A stretch of DNA of 64,000 bases from Cycas panzhihuaensis (lineage: Eukaryota > Cycadophyta), in the NCBI GenBank assembly GCA_023213395.1, contig CM041465.1, positions 196,547,741 to 196,611,740 on the forward strand, read 5' to 3'. A program made the position numbers and the translations under genes. Shown piece after piece: positions 43,740 through 55,160 of this stretch. The notes under the pieces are model-generated. The model saw only the letters and a list, made by a program, of their open reading frames with translations. It had not been told where the DNA came from and searched no databases. Positions within the stretch are counted from its first letter, which is position 1; every line of letters starts with the position of its first letter.

Positions 43740-44741
43740 CTACCCAACATCCCTAAGGGACTCTAAGGGAGAGTCAAGGAGAGATCCCTCATAAAAAGTA
43801 AGAGGGGAACTCTCAATGCCATCAACTGTGGAAGGTGATGGAACGAAAGAGCTAGGAGCCTGATGACCGACATGCGCAATGACATGTGACATGTGAAAGT
43901 GACCAGGCTCTATAACAAAAGGGGTCCTAGGGGGAGACCTAGAACTAGAAGAATGCCCCCCACTAGCGCGGAGGAAGGAAATAGGATGAGGAACATCCTC
44001 ATCCTCACTATGGGACCCGTCGTCGTCAAACATGGCGAGGTACCCATAGCTTCTGACGCCGATGGGGGTGAAATACGTTAAATCAGGGGAAGAAGATATG
44101 GGATCTTCTTCTTGGCAAGCAGAATAGGGGATTCTGATGGAGCAGGCTGAGGCATGATCGGAAGGGCGTTTGTTTCCCTTCGTATGGCCATGGCTTGCCT
44201 GAGTAGAAGGCCTAGTTTGTTTATCGAGCGACCGCTCATGGGAGACAACTTTCATTTGTCCATTATGGACAAATTTACGTTGCCCCCAATGGGTGGAACA
44301 CACGGCTCCTATTTGGTCAAGCCATGGTCGACCCAAAAGCAGGTTGTAATCAACGTCAACATCAAGGACAACAATGTCAATAATGACAGTCTTATCCTCG
44401 AGAGTAAGAGGTATCGAGACAAATCCTAAGGGAATCTTCTCACTACCGTCGTAACCCTAACATCGCCATGGAACAGGTTCCAAGGCAGAAATGCCAAGCT
44501 CCTGCATGACACGCAAGGGCATGGCATTGATGGAGGAACCATTGTCTATGACAGTTCTTCACAGTGTGCAATTGGTAGTATCTATGGTAATCGTGAAAGG
44601 GAAGTTCCATTGGCATTCCCTTCCACTGGATGAGGGAAGATCTCTAGGATCGAAAGAGATGACAGGTTCGTAACTTTGGGTTGTGCCCAAGGCGTGAACA
44701 GACGCGTCATTTGATCCTAGAGCTTCCAAGAGGAGTGTTTG
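43740..44741 (-). pseudogene. Aspartic protease and downstream segment, unit 2
   Basis: VIDNGSSINAMPLRVMQEL near 44550, GSEKIPLGFVSIPLTLEDKT, YNLLLGRPWLDQIGAVCSTH, KFVHNGQMKVVSHERS, then the acidic Ser/Pro-rich open stretch to 43740. Two stops around the active site. Differences from unit 1 are a few substitutions, clustered near 44090-44230. Confidence 0.83.
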
Positions 44742-47289
44742 TTACTCAGGGCAACTTCTCAAGATGTCCATGATGGACATCCTGACAGCCACGATGAGAA
44801 GCTCTTCAACTATGGAGAAAGGCTTACCCCTCCCTGTGGGTTGGGTAAGGGCTCTGCTAAAGTAGAATCGACCGGGGTGGACGGGAATGCTCTTGGGAAG
44901 TGTAGAAATCTCCAGAGGAACGGCTTCCGGAGGAGGATCAAGTTGTGAGGTAGATGTGAAGGCACTAGTTGCCTCCTTCACGGCTTGAGACCAGGTCAAA
45001 GCATAAAGGGGAGTGGTCTCAAGTAGCTGGATCACCTTCTTTCCCTTGTTGTGAGACTGCGAAGGTGATGGAGCACGGCGGTCAGGGGAGCGCGAAGAGG
45101 AAGATGACCTTCGCACACCCTTCCCTCTATCATGCGAAGGGCGAGAATCAGAGGATCTATCCTGATTCTGATTATTCCTTTGCTGAACATTACGATCACG
45201 CTCCTTATGTTTGGGAAATGGATCTCTATGAACAGGTTGATCGAGGTTAGGCCTCGATGCCCGTCTAGGGGATGAATCGCGCGGTGGGGCATCACGTGGG
45301 TGTTGCGCCTGACAATGCAAATCATCATGGAAACATTCCCCGTGGATGGAACACCACCTCTTCTCAAGGGGAGGATCGATTCTCCTTGCTTGAGAAGGTT
45401 GGGTGTTACCCCCTTTGGGGGGAACGGCATGAGAAGCTTGTTGAATTGGTTTATGGGAGGTCGGCGATGAAGGGCACTGGAGTTTAAGGTCCTTCATCGT
45501 GCGCTTGAACGAGCTAATAGCAGAGGTAAGAGGGTCTAAGGTCCTCTTAGTAGGATGAGAGGTAGACTTTGAAGGTTGCGAAGGTTTGGTTTCCTTCACT
45601 GGGGGAGGTGCCTCACGATGTTGTGAGGGCTTATGAGGTTTCTTGATTCTGGCTTGGATCTCAATAGCCTCCAACACCGAGCACCTCGTAATCGCGGAGT
45701 CGCATGTGGTTGGCCCCATCTTGAGGACTTCCACATGCACTTCGGGGCAAAGTACATTAACGAAGAGATCTCGCTTCAACTCTTCAGGCAATGTGGCCTT
45801 GGTAGAGTGAAAGAGATCATGAAACCGTCGCATAAAGTCGCGATTCATTTCATCGTGACCTTGTTTAAGCGACATGAGTGCTTTCATTTTTCTCTCGAAT
45901 GGACGGGCTACGTCAAAGTAATTGACAAACTCGTCCACCATTTGCTAGAATGAAGAAATGAAATGGGCAGGGAGACGGTAGAACCACTTGAGGACGTCAC
46001 CCTGTAAGGATCGCGGAAATAGCTTCATCAGAATGTGGTCGTAAGCCCAATAATCTATGCACGCCATAGAAAAACTACGCATGTGCTCGGTTGGGTCTTG
46101 CGACGAAGTTCCGTCAAATTTGGGAACTTCAAGAGGGTGAGGCAACAGGTTAGTCCTTAGCGCCTCAACGGATAACGACGTCGACCGGTAGTCCATGAAG
46201 GGACGTGTCCTTACATGGGCTAAAGGATCGACAAATGGTAAAGAAACCGGAATGGAAGGGGGTGGTAAACCCATCTCTCCTTAGGGAAACGCCCCTTGTT
46301 AGAAAGGGGGTTGTAGAAAATTGCCTTAGAAGGGAGGCATGCTCCCTGACGAAGGTGTGGCAACAGGAGTTGTGTTGGATGGCGGAAACGAAGGGTGAGG
46401 GACCAGGTTTTGCCCATATGGGACACCTGTAGGTGGCACTACCCCATATGGATGCAACGGGTCCACCCCGTAAGCAGGAGGATGGTTTCCCCTACCCTGC
46501 CCCCAAGGTTGTGATGCATAACCTGGGGGCACGTAAAGGGAAGGACCACCGGATGAGTTTTGGACGTATGTAGGAGTGGGTCCTACATAGTTGATGGCAG
46601 TAGCATTAGTAGGGCCTCAAGGCCTACTAAGAAACACATGTGCCATGTTTAAAGGTGGTGCATTCGTTTGACTCGGGAATGGCATGCTAACCCCGAGCTG
46701 GGGGAAGGACATGCCACGAATGGGTCCTCAAGAAGTAGGATCGTGGCTAGGGATAGATGGCGCAACACTTGCCCTAGGAGCTGGTGTAGACATAGCATGG
46801 GATGAGTGTGCACAGGTAGAAGAGTCATTTGCTGTAGGAGGTGCAAGTACAGATGAAGAAGATGCTACATTACATATAACTTCTTCAAACCACCTAGGAT
46901 GTGGTTGACGGCAAGTTACTCGAAAGTACTCGATGAGCACTTTGACCATGTCGGTAGGAGGGGTATCCTCATAACCATACGAGGTCGATGGGATCTCGAA
47001 TGTTGGGGACCCCTCAAGACACTCCTCGTAAGATTCACCAATAGGATGGTGAGTCTCGTGAGAAGACGAGCCTTCACGCATGTGCAGAAGGATGAAACTT
47101 GAAAGGGTAAAATGGGTCACCCGAATAATAGATGGAATCATCACCCTCATGGGTGGATCTTGGAATGGACGTGGGAAGCTCTTGAGTTTTCGAGACCATG
47201 GTGTGGTAAGCCCAATCATACTGGTAACCTTCCATTGTCGAATCAGGGTTCGACGACAAAAGGGAACAAGGCGATGGGTCTTCTAACAA
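44742..47289 (-). pseudogene. Gag, unit 2
   Basis: The C-terminal 399 codons are open (44742-45941), the longest open stretch in the window. It has MVDEFVNYFDVARPFERKM, MNRDFMRRFHDLFHSTK, VLEAIEIQARIKK, a Pro/Ser/Lys-rich linker, the knuckle-like KRWCSIHGECFHDDLHC (45310-45360), an Arg/Asp/Ser-rich low-complexity region, and the approach to the protease. The N-terminal half (47289 to 45945) is the same as unit 1 but carries a frameshift near 47080. The TAG after ISSF at 45942-45944 interrupts the gag domain. Confidence 0.87.
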
Positions 47290-47502
47290 CAGCGGCAGAC
47301 CTCACAAGCAACGTAAGAAACGTCGCATGCAACACCTTTGCGAGCATTGTTAGAAGAAAGAAAAAGGAGGAAAATGAAACAAGTACGTTGGGGGCTGCCC
47401 AACTGAAATGCAAGATAAGAAGACTACCTAAAGGCAAGAACACCAACAAAAAGGAGAAGCAAAACTAGTTCCCTTACTAGCAGTCCCCAGTATGGTTGCT
47501 AG
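47290..47502 (-). other. 5' leader and primer binding site of the Tat-type element
   Basis: 47484-47501 read on the minus strand is TAGCAACCATACTGGGGA. This fits the Tat/Ogre-type PBS beginning TGGCGAC and ending CTGGGGA if two G-to-A changes and one other are allowed. It lies one base from the LTR (47503). The rest is an untranslated leader of about 190 bp before gag. Confidence 0.7.
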
Positions 47503-50024
47503 TGAAACGCTTGCCGCGGGGTGGTGTCCCCACATCTAGCAAAAGGGAGTGAAAGGTGTGAAGTCAAATTAAACTAAATAGTAAGGACTTCACCTCGCAG
47601 GGCATCCATGCACCGGAGCGTGATTCGTAACTACAGAGGTGCCCGGTTGCTTCTAGGTAGCCGTGCAAAGCGAGGCCTTTCTACCCCTCAGATGGTCAGG
47701 AAGAGGAGAAAGTGTCTGGCACGTTGCATCTTCTTGAAGGAATGAGAAGGCAACGAAGTAGGAAGGTAGGTAAAATAGCATCTAGGTATAGGCTAAAGGG
47801 GGAAACAACGCAGATAGATTTAACACAATGTAAACAATCTAACTATGCTAAGCTAATCGATGGATGAAATAATGTAAAGCAAACACATATTCCTTTTTCC
47901 CTTTGTAATTCTTTACACGTTCCTACCTATACAAGCATGTGCATAACAGACAATGGTGTAAAAGAGATATGTAGGGAATAAAAAGAGTACCTGGATCCGG
48001 TGTCTAAGTGGAGTATTGCTCGTCCCTTTAGTTCCTACTCTTTTCTACTCGCGCGCATGCGATCTTGGCTTACGATAGTTCCGAAGCAAATCAAGAGGGG
48101 CTAACTTACCTCCCCTTAAACATGCAAAAATAGAAAGCAGAAAAGAAGTAAAAAAAAAAGGAAATAACAAGAAAATGTACTAAACGTAGAACTAACCTGC
48201 AATAGGTTTTGTTCCACGCGCAGCTGTACCAATGCGAGATCCTGTAAGCAAGTTAGGCGAGTACCTCCCTCTCGGAAGAGGGGCCACAAAGTAGGCCGAA
48301 GATAGATGCTAGACTCAAATAGAACTACATAAATCTATGCTAAGCATGAATATATGATAATGTAAAGTAACAATATATAACAAAATCTCCCGTCAATGTA
48401 CACCATAAGCAACATCCAAAAAAGAGAAGAGTATAGCCTCAGAATGGCTAACTCACCCACAAAAAATCTCCACGGAACTCAAAAGGGGGAAACGGGCTCA
48501 CAACAAGGTCACGGGACATCAAATAGTAAGAGAGAAGGGAGCAATGGAAAGGTTTGGGGCTTAGGCAGAGCCCAACACTGATAGATAGAATTTCTAGAAC
48601 TAGCATGGCAATGGGTTGCCAATGCTGGTTTTAGCTCCAAAACTAGATTCCCAAACCTCCCTTAACCCGATTCCTAGGAATGCACTAAAGACATAGGGAA
48701 AGAGGACAAGGGACAGAACCCTTAGGGAGAAGGATAGCAAGGGGGACGGAACCCCACCTACCTCCCTCAAATCCTCTTTATATTGCCCCTTTGCAACAGC
48801 CAACTAAGAATGGGTTGAGTGGGATGATTGGGAGAAGCAATAATGTCTCAAAAAGAAAATAAGGAAGTGATGCTAATTAAGGGCAACAACATGAAGGTAC
48901 ACAAACTAAAAGTTTATTCACCAATACATGAAAAAAATAATACAAATTATAAGTAGGAGTAGAGAGTACCTTGTTATGGAAGAACCAAGCATAAATTTGC
49001 TATTAAAAATAGCAAATATAACCAGCATTATGTGGACAATAGTGGCAGGTTTTTGCAAAGGGAGAAGTATGAAAATGTCTTTGTAAGTTTGGGGCCTTGG
49101 AAGTTGGTCTTTTTAGAGAGCTTTTGGTAGTAATCCTCCTTGAAGCCTTAGTCACCTGCAAGAAGATGTAAAGCCTGCTGTGTGGAGTTGTAGGGGCAGC
49201 AATGGTCCCTGAAATCAAGCTTGCAGCAATGTATCCTCCCTGGTAGTAGATTTTTGTGAAGGTAGAGTATGTTTTTTCTATGTAAATTGAGTAAAAAGTT
49301 AGAAAAATGGACAAAAGATCCTAAAATGAAGAGAAAAAACTCCCTTTATCCCCTATTCACTATAGGTGAACATTGGGGATGTCAGGGCGATGCAAATCGA
49401 CAGGCGCCATGCGACAATTCTGCGAAAAAAATGGAAACTGTCGCATGGTTCTCTTTTTTGAAATTCAAACAACAGATCAAGGCAAACCCGACCAGTCATA
49501 TCATGAGACCACTGAGTTTGCAGTGGTACCAGATTGGCAACAAAAAAAAGATAAAAATAGCAGAAATAAAGGTTCTAGAGTTATTATTGAGAGCAAATTG
49601 AGCCTGAAACAGCTAGGGGGAATACCCAAATGATGGCCAAGTAGCCAAAACAGTAAAATGAAACTCAACTAAGGAATTAATCAAACTTAGAGGAGACCAT
49701 AACACAAGCAAAATGTCATAATATGGGCAGACATGACTAGCTGAAGCATCTCGAGAGGTCGTGGAGATGATGTGGGTGGTTGTGCACCATATGGGGTGCA
49801 GCATTTGCTGAGGAATACCCCCATTGTAAGTCGTTATAGGCTGATAGTGTGCTGTAAGCACATGCAATATGATCAGGCAGAGAAGCAATGCATGCAGGTA
49901 GGCATATGTCAAGTAGTCTATGCTAAATAATCTCAATCAAGCATAAGTAGGGAGAAGCGAGAATGTATACCTGAACATACCTGGGTCGATGTGTCCCGAG
50001 TCCATTCCTAGTAGCTAGGAAACA
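47503..50024 (-). mobile_element. 5' LTR of the Tat-type element (2,522 bp)
   Basis: Starts TGAAACGC and ends TAGGAAACA in plus coordinates. PBS on its low side, TSD (ACTGT) and the remaining solo LTR on its high side. Aligns along its whole length with 26913-29426. Contains short open stretches without recognisable domains. Confidence 0.88.
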
Positions 50025-51384
50025 ACTGTTTCAGAACTAGAAATAAGCTCTCAATGTCCCTGGCCCAGCTCCCAAGAGAGGCATGAAGTGAAAGAGGAAG
50101 GAAGGGAAGGGTAAAACCCTTGGGGAGAAGGCCAACAAGGGGACTGATCCCACCTTTCTCCCTTCACCTCTCCTTATGCAGCCCTCTTGCATAGCCACCC
50201 TAAAGTGAGCTTGCGAGAAAGGAGAGGAGAAGTACTGCAAAATGAGGAGCAGCAGGCAAGCTCCTATGAAATGCAAAGATAGGAGCAAGGAATGACTCAA
50301 CACTACTCATAAAGAAAGGAAAAAACTAAGAAACTTAAAGGACCATTGAAGGGGTACCTTGTAGCAGAAGGAAGGAGCTTTATTCTGCTAGAAATCAGGA
50401 GGAAAAGCATGTGCCAAATAGGCTTTTCAGACTTAGGCTGAAGGGGAGGCAAACATGGATGCAACTCTGAGATCTTGGAGCTTGCTTATTGAGATGTTAT
50501 GAGTATTCTTCCTCCATGATATAGACCTGCAAAAAGGGAGCCTAAGCTGCTAGAGCAGGGCTTGAGACACAGCAGGTGTCCTATGGAAGAGGAGCCAGAG
50601 CATAGGAGCTAATCCTATGAAGGTTGTGGAGTGAGAGCTAGAGTAGAGAGCAAAAAATGAACCTAGAAGAAGAGCAAATGGCTTAGTTTTTTAGTTTTAT
50701 ACTCACCCCAACCCTAAACGTATGTTTAAGGTTACGGTGGGGGTGAGTACCCGAGGGTGCCATGTGGCGGTTCCGCAGAAAGAGCGGGAATCACCATGGC
50801 GATTTTAAAAAATGAGTTTAAACAGTCGCACCAAAGCAAACTTCGCAGTACCGCGGTAAACTTCATGGTACCACTAAGTTTACAGCGGTGTAGGACTGAA
50901 AGTCAAAATTAAGGTAGAAACAAGGCCTGGAGCCAAGCAGAGGGGTGTGCAGAGGCTAGGCAGACCGGGAGCTCATGCCCAAGTGGCTGGCAAGTGGTCA
51001 GCAGAGAGAGACAAGTCTCAGGGGGGTCTTATCACACCTAGAAGGAGACTCAAAGTGACAACAGGAGTGTTGACGTGAGCGGGTCGCAACCAACGGTGAT
51101 GTTTGAGGAGTTGTGGAGGTGTTGTGGGCAGCTGAGTGCCATATGGGGTGCATGACTCATTGAGGAGTGCCCCATGGTGGGTTGTCATAGGCTAAATAAT
51201 ATGCGGTAGGCACAAGTAACGTGATCAAACAAAGAAGGCAATGTGATCACACAAACAGCAAGCAAGCATGCATAGAACAACATTTTAAACAACTCTTACC
51301 AAGTGATAGTTGAAGGTGAGAAGTATATACCTGTGCTTACTTGAGTCGACCCATCTCAAGTCCATTCCCAATAGCCGAGAAACA

Positions 51385-51566
51385 GATACCATGTCTGAAT
51401 GCTACATAGAAGATTGATGAAGAATGATTAATGATTATCATTGAGGTCTCAAGAGAATAAATACACTTAGGATATGTAACTGACATGTAACTGAAATATA
51501 TCTAAAGGACACGTGTCAGTCAATTACATATATTTAGTCTATAAGATAAAATATTACATTCTAACA
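51385..51566 (-). mobile_element. PBS half and 5' LTR of the nested copia
   Basis: GATACCA (51385-51391) is the second half of the PBS, and the 175-bp LTR runs 51392-51566 (TGTCTGAATG to CTAACA). CAAAC at 51567-51571 is the TSD that matches 16991-16995. Confidence 0.92.
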
Positions 51567-51571
51567 CAAAC

Positions 51572-52175
51572 CAACATCAAATCAAAAGGGTAGTCGACAA
51601 CCTCTCAAACCTTTTCAAACTAGAGATAATTGGTGACATTGAAAACTCTAATTGGTAATTTGGCATACCTACACAATAGATAGAAAACATCATTCTCCAA
51701 TACCATGTTAGAAATGATAACGTAATAATGTTAGGATCATATTAGGAATGCTATCTTTAAATACCTTAATTTTCTATTGTTATAAAATAATAATATGTAT
51801 TAATATTTATAATAAAATTTTAAATTTTATATGGGGCCAACCACATACGATTAATACATCATAAATTCATAAATGTGTATTATCTCCTAATATTTCTATA
51901 ATAGATATTTCTTAATAGATAATAGAAGAAAGAAGAATATGAATATAGGATATGGAGAGAAAGATACAATGAATGAGAGAAAGAGGAGGGGGGACTAGAT
52001 TAGAAGGCTCTTCTAATAATCTATAGGCATCCCTGAGAGAGAGAGAGAGGGAGAAAGAGAGTTAGCAGTAGTAAGAGGGATTCTTAGAGGGATCATAGAC
52101 CTATTCTATAAGTATATGAGAGTGATATGGAGACATATGATGTATGTGCTTATGGAAGGATAGGGCTATCTAACA
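51572..52175 (-). mobile_element. PBS and 470-bp LTR of an older minus-strand element
   Basis: TCTCCAATACCA (51694-51705) matches the reversed Met PBS at 9 of 12 positions. An LTR from TGTTAGAAAT (51706) to ATCTAACA (52175) follows. A (GA)n tract is near 52034-52060. The 122 bp left of the PBS would be leader or gag of this element. The copia at 16996-51566 inserted into it, so its body should continue left of 16990, but no matching 3' LTR was found. Confidence 0.6.
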
Positions 52176-52439
52176 TACTATTATGTACTATTTTTTTAAG
52201 ATTATATATATACCATTTTTTATTTTTTTAGGATAAAAAAGTGATATATATTATTTTTTTATCATAAGTGAATATTTAATTATTTATTTAATTTGAATTA
52301 TTTTATAATATTATAGGAATGCATATAACTTACCATAGTTTATGGTCTTCAATAGTTTATTTTTTCAGCCATAGTTGATTCTTATTATGGAGATGATACA
52401 CAATTAATCATCATAGTATTTATGTAAGAATTATGAGTT

Positions 52440-52828
52440 AACAAGATTTGGTAACTTAAGTCCTTCAAATATGCTAAGTTAATAGGATCCATTTTTAAAT
52501 CTTCAAGAAAGAGAAATTGTATAACTCACTTATGTTCAAATTTGTAGAGTTTATCATGTAAATATTTCAATTTTAAAACTTTATATCCAATAAAAAGTCA
52601 TTTAGGTCATGAGTGATAGCCATAAGTAGAATGGTTCTTTTGTTTAAATATGAGATTTCTTTGATAAGAATGCAATTTAGTTTCATCCATTTATTTTAGC
52701 TCTAAGAGTCTAATTTATGGAATTTATTCTTCATCAATAAATTCTTTCAACAATATATATAGAGAAGGGATTTCAACTCTTAGAGGAAGTATAACTTTAT
52801 CCCATGAATAAGTGAGAAAAGGGTCATC
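52440..52828 (-). pseudogene. Integrase C-terminal remnant of the ancient Tat-type element
   Basis: Aligns with 34130-34530 of the tandem element: the CCCATTTGGGCCTAAATTTA region, the ATCCTCATCAATGAGGC region and AGAGGGGATCTCCACTTC have AT-rich counterparts here at about 52515, 52735 and 52765. Many stops. TCATC at 52824-52828 is the left TSD of the chromovirus. Confidence 0.65.
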
Positions 52829-53234
52829 TATTATATACTTGTTACAACTAGTGGAATATAAGTATCTATATATATGACCAAAGTGGGTAAATGTTACTAT
52901 TATCTATTAATATGTGTGCATAAACTACATAAGTTTACTAATGGTATTGAAGGTTAAATGCCCCACCAATAGAATTCTATAGGAAGTAGCCACTTTTGCA
53001 TATTTAAGGCTAAATGTTTGGGAAGAGAATTTTATGTCTTGAGTTCATTTGTAACATCATACCTTGCACAAATTTGGTGCTATTACAAGTGTCCTTTTGT
53101 CCTTTAATAATCTTTTCTTGAATAAGATCTATCAATAAAAATTTATTGGTAGCTCTTTTATGTGCTTCTTTAGGCTCTTTGTTGCAAGTTGGTGTAGAAT
53201 TACTAGTTGAAACCATTCCAAATAGTATTAGAAT
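52829..53234 (+). mobile_element. 5' LTR and PBS of the chromovirus
   Basis: LTR 52829-53220 ends ACCATTCCA, then AA, then TAGTATTAGAAT (53223-53234). That equals TGGTATCAGAGC after three transitions, an initiator-Met PBS. Aligns over its length with 58177-58578. Confidence 0.87.
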
Positions 53235-54840
53235 TAAGTTTGTAGGATCCATTTGAAGTAGTGAAAAGATCAAATCAAAGAGGAGTATAAAATAGGAATT
53301 TTTTCCCCCTTGGTGAAATCTCCTAAACCCTCTCCACATTTATTTTTTATTCAATAATTCAATAATTTTAAGTTTTATAATTTTCTATAAGTGGGAAGTA
53401 AGATCACTCCCTTCTATTTTCCTTAATTGATAAGTAGAGAACCTATGCTAAGGGTCTTTAAACATCATAGGGATATGTTATTTTTAGTCAAACATATGTG
53501 GGTATATACCCATGAATAAAGTGAAGTAGATCACACTATTTATGTAGGCTTTAGATAGAACTTGGTTAAAAAATTGAGCCTTCACATACTTATGGATATA
53601 TTAGAGGACCCCTTTAGGTCCCTCTACCTTACCTAGTTTTTAAAAACAATTATTAGCCACTTATTCTTTATAGTGCACTTGTTAGTGGTTAGAACTTGGA
53701 AGATACCCTTCTTAAATACCTCTATAAGACTTTCATGGTTACAATTATGGATGTTCCTCAAGTTAGTGCCCTGAGATATTAGGATGAGTATAAATAATGA
53801 TATAGAAGTTTATTGAAGGGCTTGCAAAACTAAGTAATGCTTTATGAAAGAGTTTGGTAGGTCACCTATTTTAGTAATTTAAATTACATTAGAAAATTAT
53901 TAAAACTATTATACTTCCAAATAAAATACAAAATTACTGAGATTGCTATATATCCAAATTTAAATTGTTAGTAAGCATTTAATCACAAAATTAATATACC
54001 AAATTTTGATTAAGATCTCAACAAAGATTCTACTCATAGTTAGATTATTAAATTAAACTCTTATTTTTCTTTTAATCCCATGGTCAAAGTCGATCAGTTA
54101 ACATTTGCATCCATCCACTTAGAGGATAAGTCCTATCACTCGTACTAATGGTGGAATCATGAATATCTAGGCAACTAAACATGGGGTCAATTCCATAATT
54201 ATTTCTTTGAATAGAATAAATAAACTTAGAATTAGAACTTCTTTAGCCAACTCACTCAAATAAAACAATCATCATTTATAGAAGCTTATATAGATGAGTT
54301 TTAGACTCTTAAGAATTGAGACAGCGAAAAACTTAATCATCAAATAATCATGGAAACATATGTATCTAGACTTAAGGAATGCATCTAGATGTGAATGGAG
54401 ATAAACCCACCACCAAATTTAAGAGAATCCATAAATAGGGCCAAAGTAATTAAGGCCAAATTTGAAATAGAATAAGCACCCACTTTTCATAGAGATTTTG
54501 CATCTTATAATTATCCCCAGCTAGCAGACCCATATTGACCACTAGGATTTCAAGTAGAAGACTCCTAACAACCCAAAGTAGAATGTCTAGTAGTAAAATC
54601 AGAGCTAGGGTTAGAACAAGTACTACATATAAAAGTTACATAAGCATAGGGAAACCAACCTATGCATCCAGTATGTAGAAAAATAAACCCTTGGTCATGA
54701 TAAAGTATGTAAAGTAAAATGAATGACATTTATTGTTGATCCCACCATGTCTCTTAATGAAGACTCAGAGTATGAAAATAAATTTGAAGAAGAACCATCC
54801 TTGGAAGCCTCCCCCAATCCTATATTAGAAGTACCCCTAT
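53235..54840 (+). pseudogene. Leader and gag remnant of the chromovirus
   Basis: Low-quality gag region. Near 54340-54480 the plus strand reads segments such as METYVSRL and NRAKVIKAKFEIE, consistent with the end of a gypsy gag, followed by an Asp/Glu/Ser-rich stretch to the protease. I could not identify a zinc knuckle. The open stretch on the minus strand at 53010-53339 lies mostly in the LTR and is not a gene. Confidence 0.45.
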
Positions 54841-54849
54841 CAATTATTT

Positions 54850-55160
54850 CCTCTACTATTTGTCCTAAACCACTTTAAGTTAAAGTCACTTTAAGGAAGA
54901 CTCTTATCACTATATTAATTGATGTTGGTATGCCATTAAACTTCATTAATATTTCAATAGCTAGACAACTCAACCTATACATCAAACCAAAAATTGGGTT
55001 CATTTATTCCCTTTTAGGCCATTACATCCTTCATTATATAAGCGCCATAAATAATTTATATATCCAAATTGGCACTTATCAATTGAAATCTAATTTCTAT
55101 GACTTGTCTATTAGAGGAACCAACACTATCTTAAGGGTCTAATGGCTTCAAATACTTGGT
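54850..55160 (+). pseudogene. Aspartic protease remnant of the chromovirus
   Basis: TLITILIDVGMPLNFINISI near 54900-54960 corresponds to A-LIDSGATHNFI. The catalytic Asp is present, with Ser/Thr changed to Val and Gly kept. The second half is open to 55142 (LYIQIGTYQLKSNFYDLSIR, GTNTILRV), where a TAA replaces the next residue before WLQ. Confidence 0.7.

Larger units (their letters stand above)
33249..47945 (-). repeat. Tandem duplication of gag-pol, 7,348 and 7,349 bp units
   Basis: Unit 1 is 33249-40596 and unit 2 is 40597-47945. Each contains a 3' tail, integrase, RT, protease, gag, leader, PBS; unit 1 also ends with 452 bp of the LTR. The three breakpoint copies of ACAGACAA (33249-33256, 40597-40604, 47946-47953) show the join occurred at 8 bp of shared sequence between the tail and the LTR. 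The units are far more alike than the two full LTRs. Confidence 0.9.
26913..50024 (-). mobile_element. Tat-type Ty3/gypsy element with tandemly duplicated body
   Basis: LTRs 26913-29426 (2,514 bp) and 47503-50024 (2,522 bp). Minus-strand order: 5' LTR, PBS, leader, gag, protease, RT palm, integrase, tail, then an LTR fragment of 452 bp, then gag to integrase a second time, then a 3' region with an opposite-strand gene and an archaeal-type RNase H, PPT, 3' LTR. Total 23.1 kb. The TSD is GTTGT (26908-26912) versus ACTGT (50025-50029), each one transition from GCTGT, which is what the surrounding solo LTR predicts. The PBS is Tat-like rather than initiator-Met. Confidence 0.87.
25666..51384 (-). 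mobile_element. Solo LTR of a Tat-type family, itself split
   Basis: Two parts, 25666-26912 and 50030-51384, together about 2.6 kb, align in order with the 2.5-kb LTRs of the element lodged inside. For example, GCGTCCATGCACCGGAGCG occurs near its start, and TCCATTCCCA-TAGCC-GAGAAACA at its end matches TCCATTCC-AG-AGCTAGGAAACA. No internal region of its own is present, so it is a solo LTR formed by LTR-LTR recombination. TSD GATAC (25661-25665 as GATAT; 51385-51389). The first base pair TG has decayed to TA. Confidence 0.85.
16996..51566 (-). mobile_element. Ty1/copia element with two nested insertions
   Basis: The two LTRs are exactly 175 bp each (16996-17170 and 51392-51566) and are flanked by a perfect 5-bp TSD, CAAAC (16991-16995 and 51567-51571). 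Removing the insertions at 19356-23109 and 25666-51389 leaves an element of about 5.1 kb with minus-strand order 5' LTR, PBS, gag, protease, integrase, RT, RNase H, PPT, 3' LTR. The integrase frame becomes continuous across 19350/23110 and the PBS across 25665/51390. The LTRs differ at about 17 positions by eye, so the insertion is old. Confidence 0.93.
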
